Part shown: positions 47,908 to 58,465 of the stretch, in pieces
Layout of the letters: each line of letters opens with the position of its first letter
Numbering within the stretch: position 1 is the first letter of the stretch
From: an uncultured Desulfobacteraceae bacterium
GTDB lineage: Bacteria; Desulfobacterota; Desulfobacteria; Desulfobacterales; Desulfatirhabdiaceae
DNA: 64,000 bases
Assembly: GCA_903953895.1 (NCBI GenBank)
Contig: CAJBLH010000013.1
Span: 38,064 to 102,063 of the forward strand
Direction: 5' to 3'
Made by a program: the position numbers and the translations under genes
The notes under the pieces: generated by a model
Told to the model about the DNA's origin: nothing
Database searches by the model: none
The model's input: the letters and a program-made list of their open reading frames with translations, nothing else

Positions 47908-48687
47908 TCAATTATCCAATACTCCGTTCTTGACGAGCTTTTTACGCAAACGCATGATCACCGAAGAATGGATTTGAGAGATTCGGGATTCGGTCAAATT
48001 CATCACCTCTCCAATTTCCTTCAATGTCAGATCATCCACATAGTACAATGAAATTACCGTTCTTTCTCTGTCGGAAAGTGTATCGATGGCTTTAGCTAGC
48101 GCTGCTCTGATCTCCGATGCACGGGTCAACATCAGTGCATCCTGATCTTCACCACTCACAAACTGACTGAGCAGCTTTTCTTTTTCAGCATTTGACGGCG
48201 AATCCATATCATCCATGCTGACAAATGAAATGCTTGCCATACGCTGTAAATCGTCAAATTCATCCGCAGTGAGTCCCAGTTCCTTGGCGACCTCCCAGCT
48301 TTCCACCTCCCTTCCCAGTTTTTTCTCCAGGTGAATCCAGGTCTGCTGCATTTCCCGTACTTTCTTTCGAGTACCCCGAGAGAGAACATCCCGGGACCGA
48401 AGTTCGCTCAATACTGCGCCGCGAATGCGAAATGAAGCAAATGTCGCCAGGGTGTTATCCCTGGTTGGATCAAAGCGATCTACGGACTGAATCAGACCGA
48501 TGATACCGGCATTGATGAGATCATCCACATCCACATGAGCCGGCAGATGCACGGCCATCCGGTGTACGATCCGTTTGACAAACGGAAGGTATTCCGTAAT
48601 CAGCCGGTTCCGTGTTGTCTCATCGTTCCTGTAAGGACTGTCAGGCGTTACCGCAGCAGATTGATTCATATTATCTTCTTTATTCAA
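47908..48687 (-). CDS. fliA: Sigma28, FliA
   Basis: RLITEYLPFVKRIVHRMAVHLPAHVDVDDLINAGIIGLIQSVDRFDPTRDNTLATFASFRIRGAVLSELRSRD. Confidence 0.95.
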   Translation of the reverse strand: MNKEDNMNQSAAVTPDSPYRNDETTRNRLITEYLPFVKRIVHRMAVHLPAHVDVDDLINAGIIGLIQSVDRFDPTRDNTLATFASFRIRGAVLSELRSRDVLSRGTRKKVREMQQTWIHLEKKLGREVESWEVAKELGLTADEFDDLQRMASISFVSMDDMDSPSNAEKEKLLSQFVSGEDQDALMLTRASEIRAALAKAIDTLSDRERTVISLYYVDDLTLKEIGEVMNLTESRISQIHSSVIMRLRKKLVKNGVLDN

Positions 48688-48711
48688 GGCGATAATCCAG
48701 TAAACAATGCA

Positions 48712-49623
48712 TCATGGTTTAGAGAAATCCAGCTTATTGCTGATCAGCTCCTGCCAGAACAAACGCGTATTTTTGGGGGGAAAGACAGCCGTCGGCGATT
48801 GACACAATTTCACGGCCAGAGAACTGAAACACCGACTGGCCTGAGAATCCGGATACAGCTCACATATGGCTTTTTGTCTTCTGACCCCCCGCGTGATGTT
48901 TTTATCATAAGACACATGTCCGATATACTCGATGGCAATGTCCAAAAAACGTTCGGCAACCAGCTTCAGTTGCCGGTATACTTCATGCGCTTCCTGGATA
49001 TCGCTGACCATATTGACCAGCAGCTTGAACTGTTTCACACCATAGCGGAGAGAAAGTATTTTCATGAGCGCATAGGCGTCAGTGATGGATGTGGGTTCAG
49101 GCGATACCACCACAATAACTTCCTGAGCGATTGCATTGAAATACATGACATTTGAAGATATTCCGGCAGCCGTATCGATCAGCAGGATATCGATGGGATC
49201 GATCACCGCATACAGTTCACTCAGGATGTCCGCAGTCTGCGCTTTGGACAGGTTGGCCATTTCCTGAATGCCGGAGGAAGCCGGAAGTATCTTGACGTTG
49301 CAGGGACCATCGACAATAATTTCAGACAGGGTTTTTTCGCCAAGGGCTACATGAGAAAAATTATATTTGGGAGTGAGCCCCAGAAGAATATCCAGGTTCC
49401 CCAGCCCCAGATCCGCATCGAAAATCATGACCTTCTTGCCAAGCCGGGACAAGGAAATTCCGAGATTGGCAACGATATTGGTTTTCCCGACGCCGCCTTT
49501 GCCACTGGAAATAGAGATGACCCGTGTACGAGAACCCATATCCGGCTGGGAAGAGAACGTGTCTTTTTTATTTGCCAGTTTCCGCGTCAAACTGATGACA
49601 TTGCTTGCTGAACCTGTCGTCAT
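48712..49623 (-). CDS. flhG: FlhG/FleN MinD-like ATPase
   Basis: VISISSGKGGVGKTNIVANLGISLSRLGKKVMIFDADLGLGNLDILLGL; adjacent to flhF. Confidence 0.93.
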   Translation of the reverse strand: MTTGSASNVISLTRKLANKKDTFSSQPDMGSRTRVISISSGKGGVGKTNIVANLGISLSRLGKKVMIFDADLGLGNLDILLGLTPKYNFSHVALGEKTLSEIIVDGPCNVKILPASSGIQEMANLSKAQTADILSELYAVIDPIDILLIDTAAGISSNVMYFNAIAQEVIVVVSPEPTSITDAYALMKILSLRYGVKQFKLLVNMVSDIQEAHEVYRQLKLVAERFLDIAIEYIGHVSYDKNITRGVRRQKAICELYPDSQASRCFSSLAVKLCQSPTAVFPPKNTRLFWQELISNKLDFSKP

Positions 49624-49634
49624 ATGAATTTACC

Positions 49635-51095
49635 TTATCTTGCATAATAGGGTTGGCCGTTTCCGACCCGATGAACTTCAGCCTCGGTCGCATCCTGGAT
49701 ATCCGGAATATGACTGCAACAGGTTTTGCAGGGGATGTACTGTTTTGAGGCGGCATCTTCAACGCTTTGAAACACGATACGATTTTCCGGTTTAATGCGT
49801 TTGGCCCAGGCGCATTCGGGATGATGAAAAAGAATGGAGTTGTGATTGGCCACATAATGGTCCCGAAACCGGGAGGCATTGTTTATATAGGGTATGATTT
49901 CTGCTGTTTTTCCAGGCGGAACATGCCAGGGTCTGCTTTCCCTGACTGGGTTCAGCATCAGTTCCACAATTTTTTCAAGTGTGGCCATTTCAAGGCTGTT
50001 CGGGATTTCCTGGCCACTGGTAAAAAAGGAAACCGGAAGTTTTGAATGCATCAGCAGATTGAGTACGTTGCCATAAGACTGGGTTTCATCCAGTTTTGAA
50101 ACGATCAGATCGGTAACAGACAGAGGCTGATACGCTTTCAGAATCTGCAGCAAATCCTCGTTTTTTGTTGTAGCGCTTGCCACGAGATACACCTTGTTTA
50201 CATGAATATGTTCCATTATTTCAGTTAGTTCTGCCATCATCTGCACATCGCGGATTCCCATGCCCGGCGTATCGATAAAGATGTGATCCATCTGCTCGAA
50301 ACGTCTCAGTGACGATTTAAACTCCTTGATCGAACTCACCGGTTCTACGGGAATACCGAGAATCTTTCCATAAACCTGCAACTGAGCAGCGGCGGCGACT
50401 CTTTTGGTGTCAAAGGTGATCCAACCGACTTTCTTTCTGAATTGACAGGTATAAATTGCTGTCAACCGCGCCATGGCCGATGTTTTTCCGCTTCCAGCAG
50501 GGCCGAAAAATCCATGAATCTGTCGCCTGTTGGCATTTTCAGGAGGCTTTACGGATACTCCCATTTCTGAAAGTACGTCCATCAGAGCTGAACAAAAGCT
50601 TTGGCTTCCCCATTCCGATTCGGAACCGTATTTGCGAATAAGCGATGTCAAAATCTCTTGAATAAAAACATCTTCCAGCCCTTGATGTGCAAAATGTTGT
50701 TTGAATTTCTCTTTAAAGCTTTCTTCCACACCCGCAGATGACGGTTGAATATTTTTTCGAATGGACTTGGATCCCGTCTGGAAGGAATTCATCAAAGCCT
50801 GGTCGGTGATTGAATCATCGATGCGAACCGATATCTTCTGTCCTTTCAGATTACCGGGAATGCCGCTGGCCGCAGTGGAAACCGATTTTGTCTCTATCGG
50901 CAGTGTCGCTGTATCGTCGTTAAAGGAGTCGGTAGCGGCTGTAACTTCAATCCCTGCTGGTTTTTTGACACCAAACAGACCTTTTCCCTGACTCAGGCTG
51001 CGCGCGGAAAGAATCACCGCATCAGGCCCGAATTCTTTTTTGATCAGCCGCAATGCTTCTGTCATCGTTGGCGCTTCAAATCGTTTAATCTGCAT
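49635..51095 (-). CDS. flhF: FlhF SRP-type GTPase with C-terminal Ada-like Cys motif
   Basis: MQIKRFEAPTMTEALRLIKKEFGPDAVILSARSL; GFFGPAGSGKTSAMARLTAIY; C-term NSILFHHPECAWAKRIKPENRIVFQSVEDAASKQYIPCKTC. Confidence 0.93.
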   Translation of the reverse strand: MQIKRFEAPTMTEALRLIKKEFGPDAVILSARSLSQGKGLFGVKKPAGIEVTAATDSFNDDTATLPIETKSVSTAASGIPGNLKGQKISVRIDDSITDQALMNSFQTGSKSIRKNIQPSSAGVEESFKEKFKQHFAHQGLEDVFIQEILTSLIRKYGSESEWGSQSFCSALMDVLSEMGVSVKPPENANRRQIHGFFGPAGSGKTSAMARLTAIYTCQFRKKVGWITFDTKRVAAAAQLQVYGKILGIPVEPVSSIKEFKSSLRRFEQMDHIFIDTPGMGIRDVQMMAELTEIMEHIHVNKVYLVASATTKNEDLLQILKAYQPLSVTDLIVSKLDETQSYGNVLNLLMHSKLPVSFFTSGQEIPNSLEMATLEKIVELMLNPVRESRPWHVPPGKTAEIIPYINNASRFRDHYVANHNSILFHHPECAWAKRIKPENRIVFQSVEDAASKQYIPCKTCCSHIPDIQDATEAEVHRVGNGQPYYAR

Positions 51096-53190
51096 CTGTC
51101 AGTCTCACTATACCCAAGGATTGAATTCGCATACTGGATAAGATATCATTATAAGATAATATCACCAGATTGGGGATAAACCGGTCCACCAGTTTTCTCA
51201 AATGCAATCGAATCTGCACTGAACACAAAATAATCGGCTGAAGGTTCTGAGAAGTGAACTTTTCCAGATTTCTGGCGATTTGCCGGATGATTTTCTGAGA
51301 AATCTCCGGCTCAATGGCCAGAAAACTGCCCTGGGCACTCTGCTGAAGGGATTGCATCATCAGATTTTCAATCGCATGATCCATTGTCATCAGCGTAAGC
51401 GTTCCTTCCGGCGAAGTATACAGACGAGTAATGGTTCGGGCCAGGCCATGACGAACATATTCGGTCAGCATATCCAGATCCTTTGTCACCGGAGCCCAGT
51501 CTGCAAGGGTTTCCAGGATGGTCAGCAGATCACGGATCGGGATCTGTTCGACCAGCAGGTTTTGAAGAACCTTCACCACTGATCCTAGTGAAAGCAAATT
51601 CGGTACCAACTCTTCAACAATCCTGGGATAAGCTTCTTTAAGGGTATCCAGAAGTTGCTGGACTTCCTGTCTTCCCAGATATTCATGCGCATGTTTTCTG
51701 ATGACATCGGTCAGATGCGTGGTCAGCACTGTTGGAAGATCTACCACCGTGTATCCTTTTCCCATGACATTTTCTTTGTCATTTTCTTTGATCCAATAGG
51801 CGGGAAGGCCAAACGTCGGCTCTTTGGTCGGAACGCCGTCGATTTTTTCCTGGGTCACACCTGGATTCAAGGCCAGATAATGATTGAGCATCAGATCGCC
51901 TCTTGCCACCTCGTTGCCTTTCAGTAAAATCGAATACTCTCCGGGTTTCAACTGCATATTGTCCTGAATGTGAACTGATGGAACCAGAATCCCGATATCC
52001 TGGGCAATCTGCCGGCGAACGGACTTGATACGTTCCAGAAGTTCACCGTTCTGTGCGGCATCCACCATCGGAATCAGGCCGTACCCTACTTCCAGCGCCA
52101 GAATGTCCAGGGGCGGCATCAGTTTAACCGATTCCGGCGCTCTGGCCTTCGCGGATTCAGCTTGAGCCGTATGGACGGCTTTTTCTTTATCGGATTGCGC
52201 CGATTTTGAAAGGATAAATGCCAAGCCCCCGGTCACCACTGAAAGCGTTAAAAAGGGAATTGTCGGAAGTCCCGGAATCAGAGCAAACCCGAAGAGAACA
52301 GAACTGGCAACGGCGATGGCGCGCGGCTGAACCAGAAGCTGAGAGGTTATCTCATTTCCCATGCTCGAATCTGAGCCAGCGCGACTTACAATGATACCAG
52401 CCGCTGTTGAAATGATCAGTGCCGGAATCTGACTGACCAGTCCATCACCCACCGTAAGCAGCGTATAATTTTGGGCGGCATCAGAGAACTCCATGCCGTG
52501 TTGAAAAATGCCGATTCCCAAACCGGCAATAATATTGATCAGGGTAATCAGAATACCGGCGATGGCGTCTCCCCGAACAAATTTGTTGGCACCGTCCATC
52601 GCCCCGTAGTATTCGGCTTCCTGAGCAACCAGCCGCCGTCTGATTTTGGCTTCCTGATCATTAATGAGCCCGGCGTTTAAATCTGCATCGATACTCATCT
52701 GTTTGCCCGGCATGGCATCCAGGGTAAACCGGGCGGCAACTTCAGCAATCCGGCCTGCGCCTTTGGTAATAACCATGAAATTGATAACAACCAGAATCAG
52801 AAAGACAATGACTCCAACCAGATAATTGCCGCCGACAACAAAGTTGCCGAAAGCCATGATCACATGACCTGCGGCATCCGTTCCTTCATTGCCATGAAGC
52901 AGAATCATCCGGGTGGAAGCCACATTCAGTGAAAGCCTGAACAAAGTCGTAATCAGAAGGATAGAAGGAAAAGAGGACAGATCCAGGGGTTTTTGAATGT
53001 ACATTCCCACAAGCAGGATGACCAGTGAAAATGTGATATTGAAGGAAAGCAGCAGATCAAGAATGATGGTTGGCAGCGGTACGATCATGATCATCAGGAT
53101 GGCAATGACTGCTACCGCCATGATAACATCCGCGCTTCGCGTCAGGCGGGCAAGCTGTCCTGCAAAAAAATTCTGTGCAGCAATTTCCAT
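51085..53190 (-). CDS. flhA: FlhA export component
   Basis: DLLLSFNITFSLVILLVGMYIQKPLDLSSFPSILLITTLFRLSLNVASTRMIL. Confidence 0.97.
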   Translation of the reverse strand: MEIAAQNFFAGQLARLTRSADVIMAVAVIAILMIMIVPLPTIILDLLLSFNITFSLVILLVGMYIQKPLDLSSFPSILLITTLFRLSLNVASTRMILLHGNEGTDAAGHVIMAFGNFVVGGNYLVGVIVFLILVVINFMVITKGAGRIAEVAARFTLDAMPGKQMSIDADLNAGLINDQEAKIRRRLVAQEAEYYGAMDGANKFVRGDAIAGILITLINIIAGLGIGIFQHGMEFSDAAQNYTLLTVGDGLVSQIPALIISTAAGIIVSRAGSDSSMGNEITSQLLVQPRAIAVASSVLFGFALIPGLPTIPFLTLSVVTGGLAFILSKSAQSDKEKAVHTAQAESAKARAPESVKLMPPLDILALEVGYGLIPMVDAAQNGELLERIKSVRRQIAQDIGILVPSVHIQDNMQLKPGEYSILLKGNEVARGDLMLNHYLALNPGVTQEKIDGVPTKEPTFGLPAYWIKENDKENVMGKGYTVVDLPTVLTTHLTDVIRKHAHEYLGRQEVQQLLDTLKEAYPRIVEELVPNLLSLGSVVKVLQNLLVEQIPIRDLLTILETLADWAPVTKDLDMLTEYVRHGLARTITRLYTSPEGTLTLMTMDHAIENLMMQSLQQSAQGSFLAIEPEISQKIIRQIARNLEKFTSQNLQPIILCSVQIRLHLRKLVDRFIPNLVILSYNDILSSMRIQSLGIVRLTDAD

Positions 53191-53308
53191 GATTTATCCT
53201 CATAAAAGGAAATAGATTGAGTTTGCAGGAAAATTATGCATGAATTATGCCAGAATAGCATTTAAAGGAAAGATTAACGATTGATTGCGGGGGTGTTCGA
53301 CAACCGTA

Positions 53309-54370
53309 TCAGCGGGTGCCTTTCAAGCGGTAGACATAGGCCAGTATCTCGGCGACGGCCTTGTACATATCGAACGGAATGAAGGCCCCGATGTCCACGG
53401 ATTTGAACATGGCGCGAGCAAGGGGTTTATTCTCGATAACGGGAATGCGGTTGGACTTGGCGATTTCCTTGATTTTTTCGGCAATGTAGCCCGCACCTTT
53501 GGCTATGACTTGCGGGGCTTGCATGTTTTTAGAATCATATTTGAGGGCAATGGCGAGGTGGGTTGGATTGGTAATGACGACCGTGGCCCCCGGAACATCC
53601 GCCATCATTCGGCGACGGGACATCTCCATCTGAATCGATCTGATGCGGGATTTAACCTTGGGATCCCCCTCGGACTGCCGGGATTCTTCCTTGATCTCCT
53701 GTTTGGTCATCCGGAGATCTTTTTGATGCTGCCACCACTGAAACAGATAATCCAGACCAGCAATGGCCGCCATGGCCAGAAAAGTATACAAGCAGATTCG
53801 CAGCGATATTCTGCCGAAAAAAGTCCAGATATCCATCACATCCATGTGGATCAGTAACGGCATGGCCTGGGTCTCCTTTTTGATCAGAGAATAAGCCAGC
53901 CAGCCCAGCACCAGGATTTTTGCAAGAGCCTTCAATACATCTACGGAAGATCGTACGGAGAACAATCTGCCGACCCCCTGAATCGGGTTTAGCTTTGAGA
54001 ATTTTGGGGACAGGGATTGGGTGGATATCGTAAACCCGACCTGAAAAACATTTGCCGCAACCCCTAGAACAAGTGTTGCCAGCATCACCGGTGATACGAT
54101 CAGTGCAAAATCCATCATCACGTTGAGAATCAAGGTTTGAATGGAATCATCTCTTAAAGAAATTGTTCCCATACCGCCGAGGTATCGCTGCATCAGCGCG
54201 GCCATTCGGCTAACCATCCAGGATCCGGATGCATAAAATGCGACAATCGCGCCCAGAAGAACCAGTGCGGAAGAAACCTCTTTGCTGTGAATGACCTGGC
54301 CTTCTTCTCTGGAATCTCTCTCGCGCTTGGGTGTTGCCTGCTCGGTTTTCTCCTGATCGTTCTCCGCCAT
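53309..54370 (-). CDS. flhB: FlhB export component
   Basis: EKTEQATPKRERDSREEGQVIHSKEVSSAL; NPTHLAIALKYD autocleavage motif. Confidence 0.97.
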   Translation of the reverse strand: MAENDQEKTEQATPKRERDSREEGQVIHSKEVSSALVLLGAIVAFYASGSWMVSRMAALMQRYLGGMGTISLRDDSIQTLILNVMMDFALIVSPVMLATLVLGVAANVFQVGFTISTQSLSPKFSKLNPIQGVGRLFSVRSSVDVLKALAKILVLGWLAYSLIKKETQAMPLLIHMDVMDIWTFFGRISLRICLYTFLAMAAIAGLDYLFQWWQHQKDLRMTKQEIKEESRQSEGDPKVKSRIRSIQMEMSRRRMMADVPGATVVITNPTHLAIALKYDSKNMQAPQVIAKGAGYIAEKIKEIAKSNRIPVIENKPLARAMFKSVDIGAFIPFDMYKAVAEILAYVYRLKGTR

Positions 54371-54380
54371 GGGTTTTTCC

Positions 54381-55196
54381 CTATTGCCCCATCAGTTTCA
54401 TGATCTGAACAATTTCCTTTCCGAGCCCGTTCAACAGTTGACTTAAAAATGTCATCATCATCGGAAGCGAAAGAGAAAGAAAGAGAAATCCAATTAAAAT
54501 GTTGACCGGTGTCGCCACCATAAAGACATTCATCTGTGGAACGGTTCGGCCGACCAGTCCCAGACCCAGACTGACCAGAAGCAAAGCGACGATCACCGGT
54601 GACCCCGCCCTTACAGCGATTACGAACATATCTCCGGCAGCCTGCGTGAGGCGGGCCATCAGATTCCCTGAAGAATGAAATCCGAAAGGCGGAATCAGCG
54701 TAAAACTCTCGACCAGCGCCCGGATCACCCAATGATGGGCATTTGTCGTCAAAAAAATCAAAAGAGCAAACATATAAATCATCTGGGAAATGACGGGTAC
54801 CTGAGTACTGGACATGGGATCGATGACATTGGCGACACTGAAGCCCATTTGAAACGCCACCAGCTCGCCGGCCAGTTGAATGCCGGTGAATACCAGCCGG
54901 ATCAGGTAGCCGCTGATGACGCCGATGAGAATTTCACCGGCAATGCCGATGACAAAAGGAACCAGGGATGGCGCCGGTGAAACCGGCTCCAGCTTGACAA
55001 TCGGATAAAGCACCAGGGTAATGGTAAAACAGAGTCCGATCTTGAATGTCGTGGGAATATTCCGACTGTCAAATACCGGCACCATCAGTGTCATTGCACT
55101 GACACGCACAAAAATAAACAGAAAGAGCTGAATCTGAGGCAGAGAGATGCTGAGTGTGGTCATGCAATCAACGAACGGTTGTCGGTAAATTGACAA
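54381..55196 (-). CDS. fliR: FliR
   Basis: FVRVSAMTLMVPVFDSRNIPTTFKIGLCFTITLVLYP; gene order. Confidence 0.95.
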   Translation of the reverse strand: MSIYRQPFVDCMTTLSISLPQIQLFLFIFVRVSAMTLMVPVFDSRNIPTTFKIGLCFTITLVLYPIVKLEPVSPAPSLVPFVIGIAGEILIGVISGYLIRLVFTGIQLAGELVAFQMGFSVANVIDPMSSTQVPVISQMIYMFALLIFLTTNAHHWVIRALVESFTLIPPFGFHSSGNLMARLTQAAGDMFVIAVRAGSPVIVALLLVSLGLGLVGRTVPQMNVFMVATPVNILIGFLFLSLSLPMMMTFLSQLLNGLGKEIVQIMKLMGQ

Positions 55197-55437
55197 TGAC
55201 GTTACGGGTAAAATCCACCATAATCTCCATCATCCAGGGAAAGAAGACGATCAGGGCGATTCCGACTGCAATCATTTTGGGAATCAGCACCAGCGTCATT
55301 TCATTGATCTGTGTTGCAGCCTGAAACACGCTGACCAGAACTCCGGCAATCAGTCCCACCACGAGTACGGGCATGGACAGCAAGGCTGCTGTTTTCATCG
55401 CTTCCATAAAAAAACTCGTTACGAATTCCGGCGTCAT
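55168..55437 (-). CDS. fliQ: FliQ
   Basis: AMKTAALLSMPVLVVGLIAGVLVSVFQAATQINEMTLVLIPKMIAV. Confidence 0.96.
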   Translation of the reverse strand: MTPEFVTSFFMEAMKTAALLSMPVLVVGLIAGVLVSVFQAATQINEMTLVLIPKMIAVGIALIVFFPWMMEIMVDFTRNVIVNLPTTVR

Positions 55438-55452
55438 CGGGCAGTACTCCTT

Positions 55453-56250
55453 TCACACGAATCCTTTGACCAAAGACCCCACAATCAGTTGCCAGCCATC
55501 CACTAGGACAAACAGGAGCAATTTAAACGGCAGGGAAATCATGATGGGCGGAAGCATCATCATGCCCATGGCCAGCAGGACACTGGCAACCACCATATCA
55601 ACGATCAGAAATGGAATAAACAGCAGAAACCCGAGTTGAAAAGCCGTTTTAAGCTCGCTGATGATAAATGAGGGAATCAAGACCATTGTCGGGATATCCG
55701 CCGGAGTATCGGGCCGTTTAAGCCCCACAATTTCAACAAAAAGCGCCAGATCTTTTTCCCGGATCTGTTTGTACATAAATTTGCGAATGGGAATCAACGC
55801 CGTATTCAGCGCCTGTTCAGCGCCGATTTTTTTCTCAAGATAGGGCTGGAGGGCATTCTGGTTGACATCCTGCCAGACTGGGGTCATGACATAAAAAGTC
55901 AAAAACATGGCCAGACCGATCAGAATTTGATTCGGCGGCATCTGCTGGGTGCCCATCGCTTGGCGAAGTAAAGAGAACACGATAATGAACCGTGTAAAGG
56001 ATGTCAGCATGATCAGAATCGCCGGAGCAATGGACAACAGCGTCAGGATTGCAAAAATCTGAATCACGACGGATACGTCTTCAGGCCCCTTGACTTTGTC
56101 CATAGCGATGGAGATCATCGGGAAATTACCTGCCGGCTGCGGATCAGCCCCCCAGACCACAGATGCCATAAGCATTCCGACGGCCATAAAGCAGATGGTT
56201 CTTCCTGACTGGTGAAGCATAGAAGACAAAATGTTCTGGATGCACATCAT
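55453..56250 (-). CDS. fliP: FliP
   Basis: [55 protein letters not shown]. Confidence 0.97.
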   Translation of the reverse strand: MMCIQNILSSMLHQSGRTICFMAVGMLMASVVWGADPQPAGNFPMISIAMDKVKGPEDVSVVIQIFAILTLLSIAPAILIMLTSFTRFIIVFSLLRQAMGTQQMPPNQILIGLAMFLTFYVMTPVWQDVNQNALQPYLEKKIGAEQALNTALIPIRKFMYKQIREKDLALFVEIVGLKRPDTPADIPTMVLIPSFIISELKTAFQLGFLLFIPFLIVDMVVASVLLAMGMMMLPPIMISLPFKLLLFVLVDGWQLIVGSLVKGFV

Positions 56251-56296
56251 GGCAACCCGATGAGTTCATTATTTATCGCTTACCGCTTAGGCAGCA

Positions 56297-56635
56297 TCAA
56301 TCTGAAACCGTCTGCTGCCCCCTGCCGGCCGATATCTGGTCTGCCGATATCCGTTTTCGAATGTCTGCATCCACAATTTTATCCAGCAGCTCCATGCGGT
56401 CTCCGGCCATGCCGATCACCAGAACGGCGCCCGGAACTTCAACAAGAGCGATTTGTTTTTTTATCCCTACAGTACGAACATTCAGTACGCGGATCAGCGA
56501 ATCCGTCTTCCCGATAAAACCGGCATGAAAAAAACGCTTCATCAGGTGAAGACAGGCATACAGGCCCCCTGAAAGAACAACCAGAACCCCCAGCATCTTC
56601 ATTACGGTATAAATGATATTGGGCTGATCAATCAC
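56297..56635 (-). CDS. fliO: FliO
   Basis: Single TM, VRTVGIKKQIALVEVPGAVLVIGMAGDRMELLDKI; position fliN-fliO-fliP. Confidence 0.85.
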   Translation of the reverse strand: MIDQPNIIYTVMKMLGVLVVLSGGLYACLHLMKRFFHAGFIGKTDSLIRVLNVRTVGIKKQIALVEVPGAVLVIGMAGDRMELLDKIVDADIRKRISADQISAGRGQQTVSD

Positions 56636-57006
56636 CGCAGTCTCTCGATCCGTTCCATGGGGCTGATGATTTCCGTCAGGCGAATCCCGTATTTCTCATT
56701 AACGACAACAACTTCACCTCTTGCAATCAACCGCTGATTGGCAAGCACTTCCAGTGTCTCACCGGCGACTTTGGACAATTCAACAACAGAGCCCTGCCCC
56801 AGTTTCAGAAGATCATTGATCATCAAGGTGGTTCGGCCCAGCTCGACAGATATCTCCAGGGGGATATCCAGGATAAAATCCATATTGTATTTTTGAGCAG
56901 CGGGCTTATCGGCTGATCTGCTTTGGGCGCGTGACGCAGCCCCGGTTGTTCCTTGGTCGGGCCTCGATGCGCCGGATTTGATTCTATTGGGATCGCCCAC
57001 TGTCAT
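56632..57006 (-). CDS. fliN: FliN
   Basis: ILDIPLEISVELGRTTLMINDLLKLGQGSVVELSKVAGETLEVLANQRLIARGEVVVVNEKYGIRLTEI. Confidence 0.96.
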   Translation of the reverse strand: MTVGDPNRIKSGASRPDQGTTGAASRAQSRSADKPAAQKYNMDFILDIPLEISVELGRTTLMINDLLKLGQGSVVELSKVAGETLEVLANQRLIARGEVVVVNEKYGIRLTEIISPMERIERLR

Positions 57007-57985
57007 GATGATCTCCTTTAGGGCTTAGCAACGCGGTAATTTCAACCGCACGATTTCCTTTGGCGATTCCGGGAAACCCCATATATTTTGGGACGCTGCC
57101 AATGCTTAGGGTAATCAGGTCATCCGGACCTGAATTGAGTTTGAGGATATCCGAGACCTGAAGATTCAGCAAATCGCTAACGGATTGAACCGTCCTTCCC
57201 AGTTCCGCAATCACCTCAACGACCGTGTCGTCCAGCAAGTGTTCCAGTTGAGGCTTCCAGGCATAGGCCATGTCTTTTTCTCTTAGATATTTGCTTGACA
57301 GTCTCTCTTTTATCGGCTCCAGCATCAAGTATGAAACACAGAGATAGATATTGCCTGAAAATTCTTTTCCATGCAGGAGAAATACAATGACCATCACCAG
57401 ATCGCTGGAATTGACGATATGAACAAATTCGGATTTGGTTTCTATTTTTTTCAATACGATTTTGACAGGGAACAGAAATTCCCAGGCTTTCTCGAAATTG
57501 GACAATACTTCAACGGCAAATTTGCGCATCATCCGTAACTCGATCAGGGTGAAATCCCTGACTTGGGTCAAGGGTTTTCCGTCTCCTCCGAACATGCAGT
57601 CGATCAAAGAAAATACAAGGTCCGTTTCAATGGCCAGAAGGCCAGACCCGATCAGGGGATCCATGCTGAAGATATTGTAGCAGGTCGGATTGGGAAAGGC
57701 TTTGATGAAGTCACCATATTTGACCATCTCCGTAGATACCAGGGAAACTTCAATGGCACGCTGAAGGCTTCCGGAAAGCGAGCCCTGAAGGGTTCCGGTA
57801 AACTTGTCGTAGACCTCTCCCAGAGCATAGAATTCGTCGCGCATGATAATACGCTGGGACGTCAGGTCATAGGTCTCGACTTTGGGTCCCTGCGAAACGA
57901 CATCTGCTTCAAGATTGACTTCGCCCTTGGCCATCGCACCGAGAAGGGCGTCAATTTCTTCCTGCGACAATATCTGGTCAGACAT
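56984..57985 (-). CDS. fliM: FliM
   Basis: MSDQILSQEEIDALLGAMAKGEV; DPLIGSGLLAIETDLVFSLIDCMFGGDG. Confidence 0.97.
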   Translation of the reverse strand: MSDQILSQEEIDALLGAMAKGEVNLEADVVSQGPKVETYDLTSQRIIMRDEFYALGEVYDKFTGTLQGSLSGSLQRAIEVSLVSTEMVKYGDFIKAFPNPTCYNIFSMDPLIGSGLLAIETDLVFSLIDCMFGGDGKPLTQVRDFTLIELRMMRKFAVEVLSNFEKAWEFLFPVKIVLKKIETKSEFVHIVNSSDLVMVIVFLLHGKEFSGNIYLCVSYLMLEPIKERLSSKYLREKDMAYAWKPQLEHLLDDTVVEVIAELGRTVQSVSDLLNLQVSDILKLNSGPDDLITLSIGSVPKYMGFPGIAKGNRAVEITALLSPKGDHHDSGRSQ

Positions 57986-57999
57986 AATGGCTCGATGCG

Positions 58000-58464
58000 T
58001 TATTGAATGACAAATTCCGTAAAATAAATTTTTTTCACCATTTCTTTACCCAGCAAACCGTTTAAATCGGAGACAATTTCGGTGCGCAGCGAATGCTTTC
58101 CTTCCGTGGTCTGGAGTTCCTCCACCTTTCTGGAAGGAAGAATCATCAATATGCTGTCCCGGATTTGCGGTAGCCTTTTCGTCATCTCTTCGGCAAATTT
58201 AGACTCCCCCAACTCAAGACCCATGGTGATTCTCAGATACCTCTTACCGCCCTGATCCGAAAGATTCACAATAAAAGGTTCAAGCGAAAAAATCGGGCCG
58301 ATGCCGCCTTGCTCGGTTTTTTCAGCCGTTTTAGCGGATTCTTCCCCGGATCTAAGATTATCCAGCGAGGAGAGCTTCTGCCACATCATGAAGAATCCAC
58401 CGCCGATGATTGCCAACACGATCAGTGAAACAGCCGCAATAATAATGATGTTTTTCTTTGACAT
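58000..58464 (-). CDS. fliL: FliL
   Basis: Single TM; FSLEPFIVNLSDQGGKRYLRITMGLELGE. Confidence 0.93.
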   Translation of the reverse strand: MSKKNIIIIAAVSLIVLAIIGGGFFMMWQKLSSLDNLRSGEESAKTAEKTEQGGIGPIFSLEPFIVNLSDQGGKRYLRITMGLELGESKFAEEMTKRLPQIRDSILMILPSRKVEELQTTEGKHSLRTEIVSDLNGLLGKEMVKKIYFTEFVIQ

Positions 58465-58465
58465 A

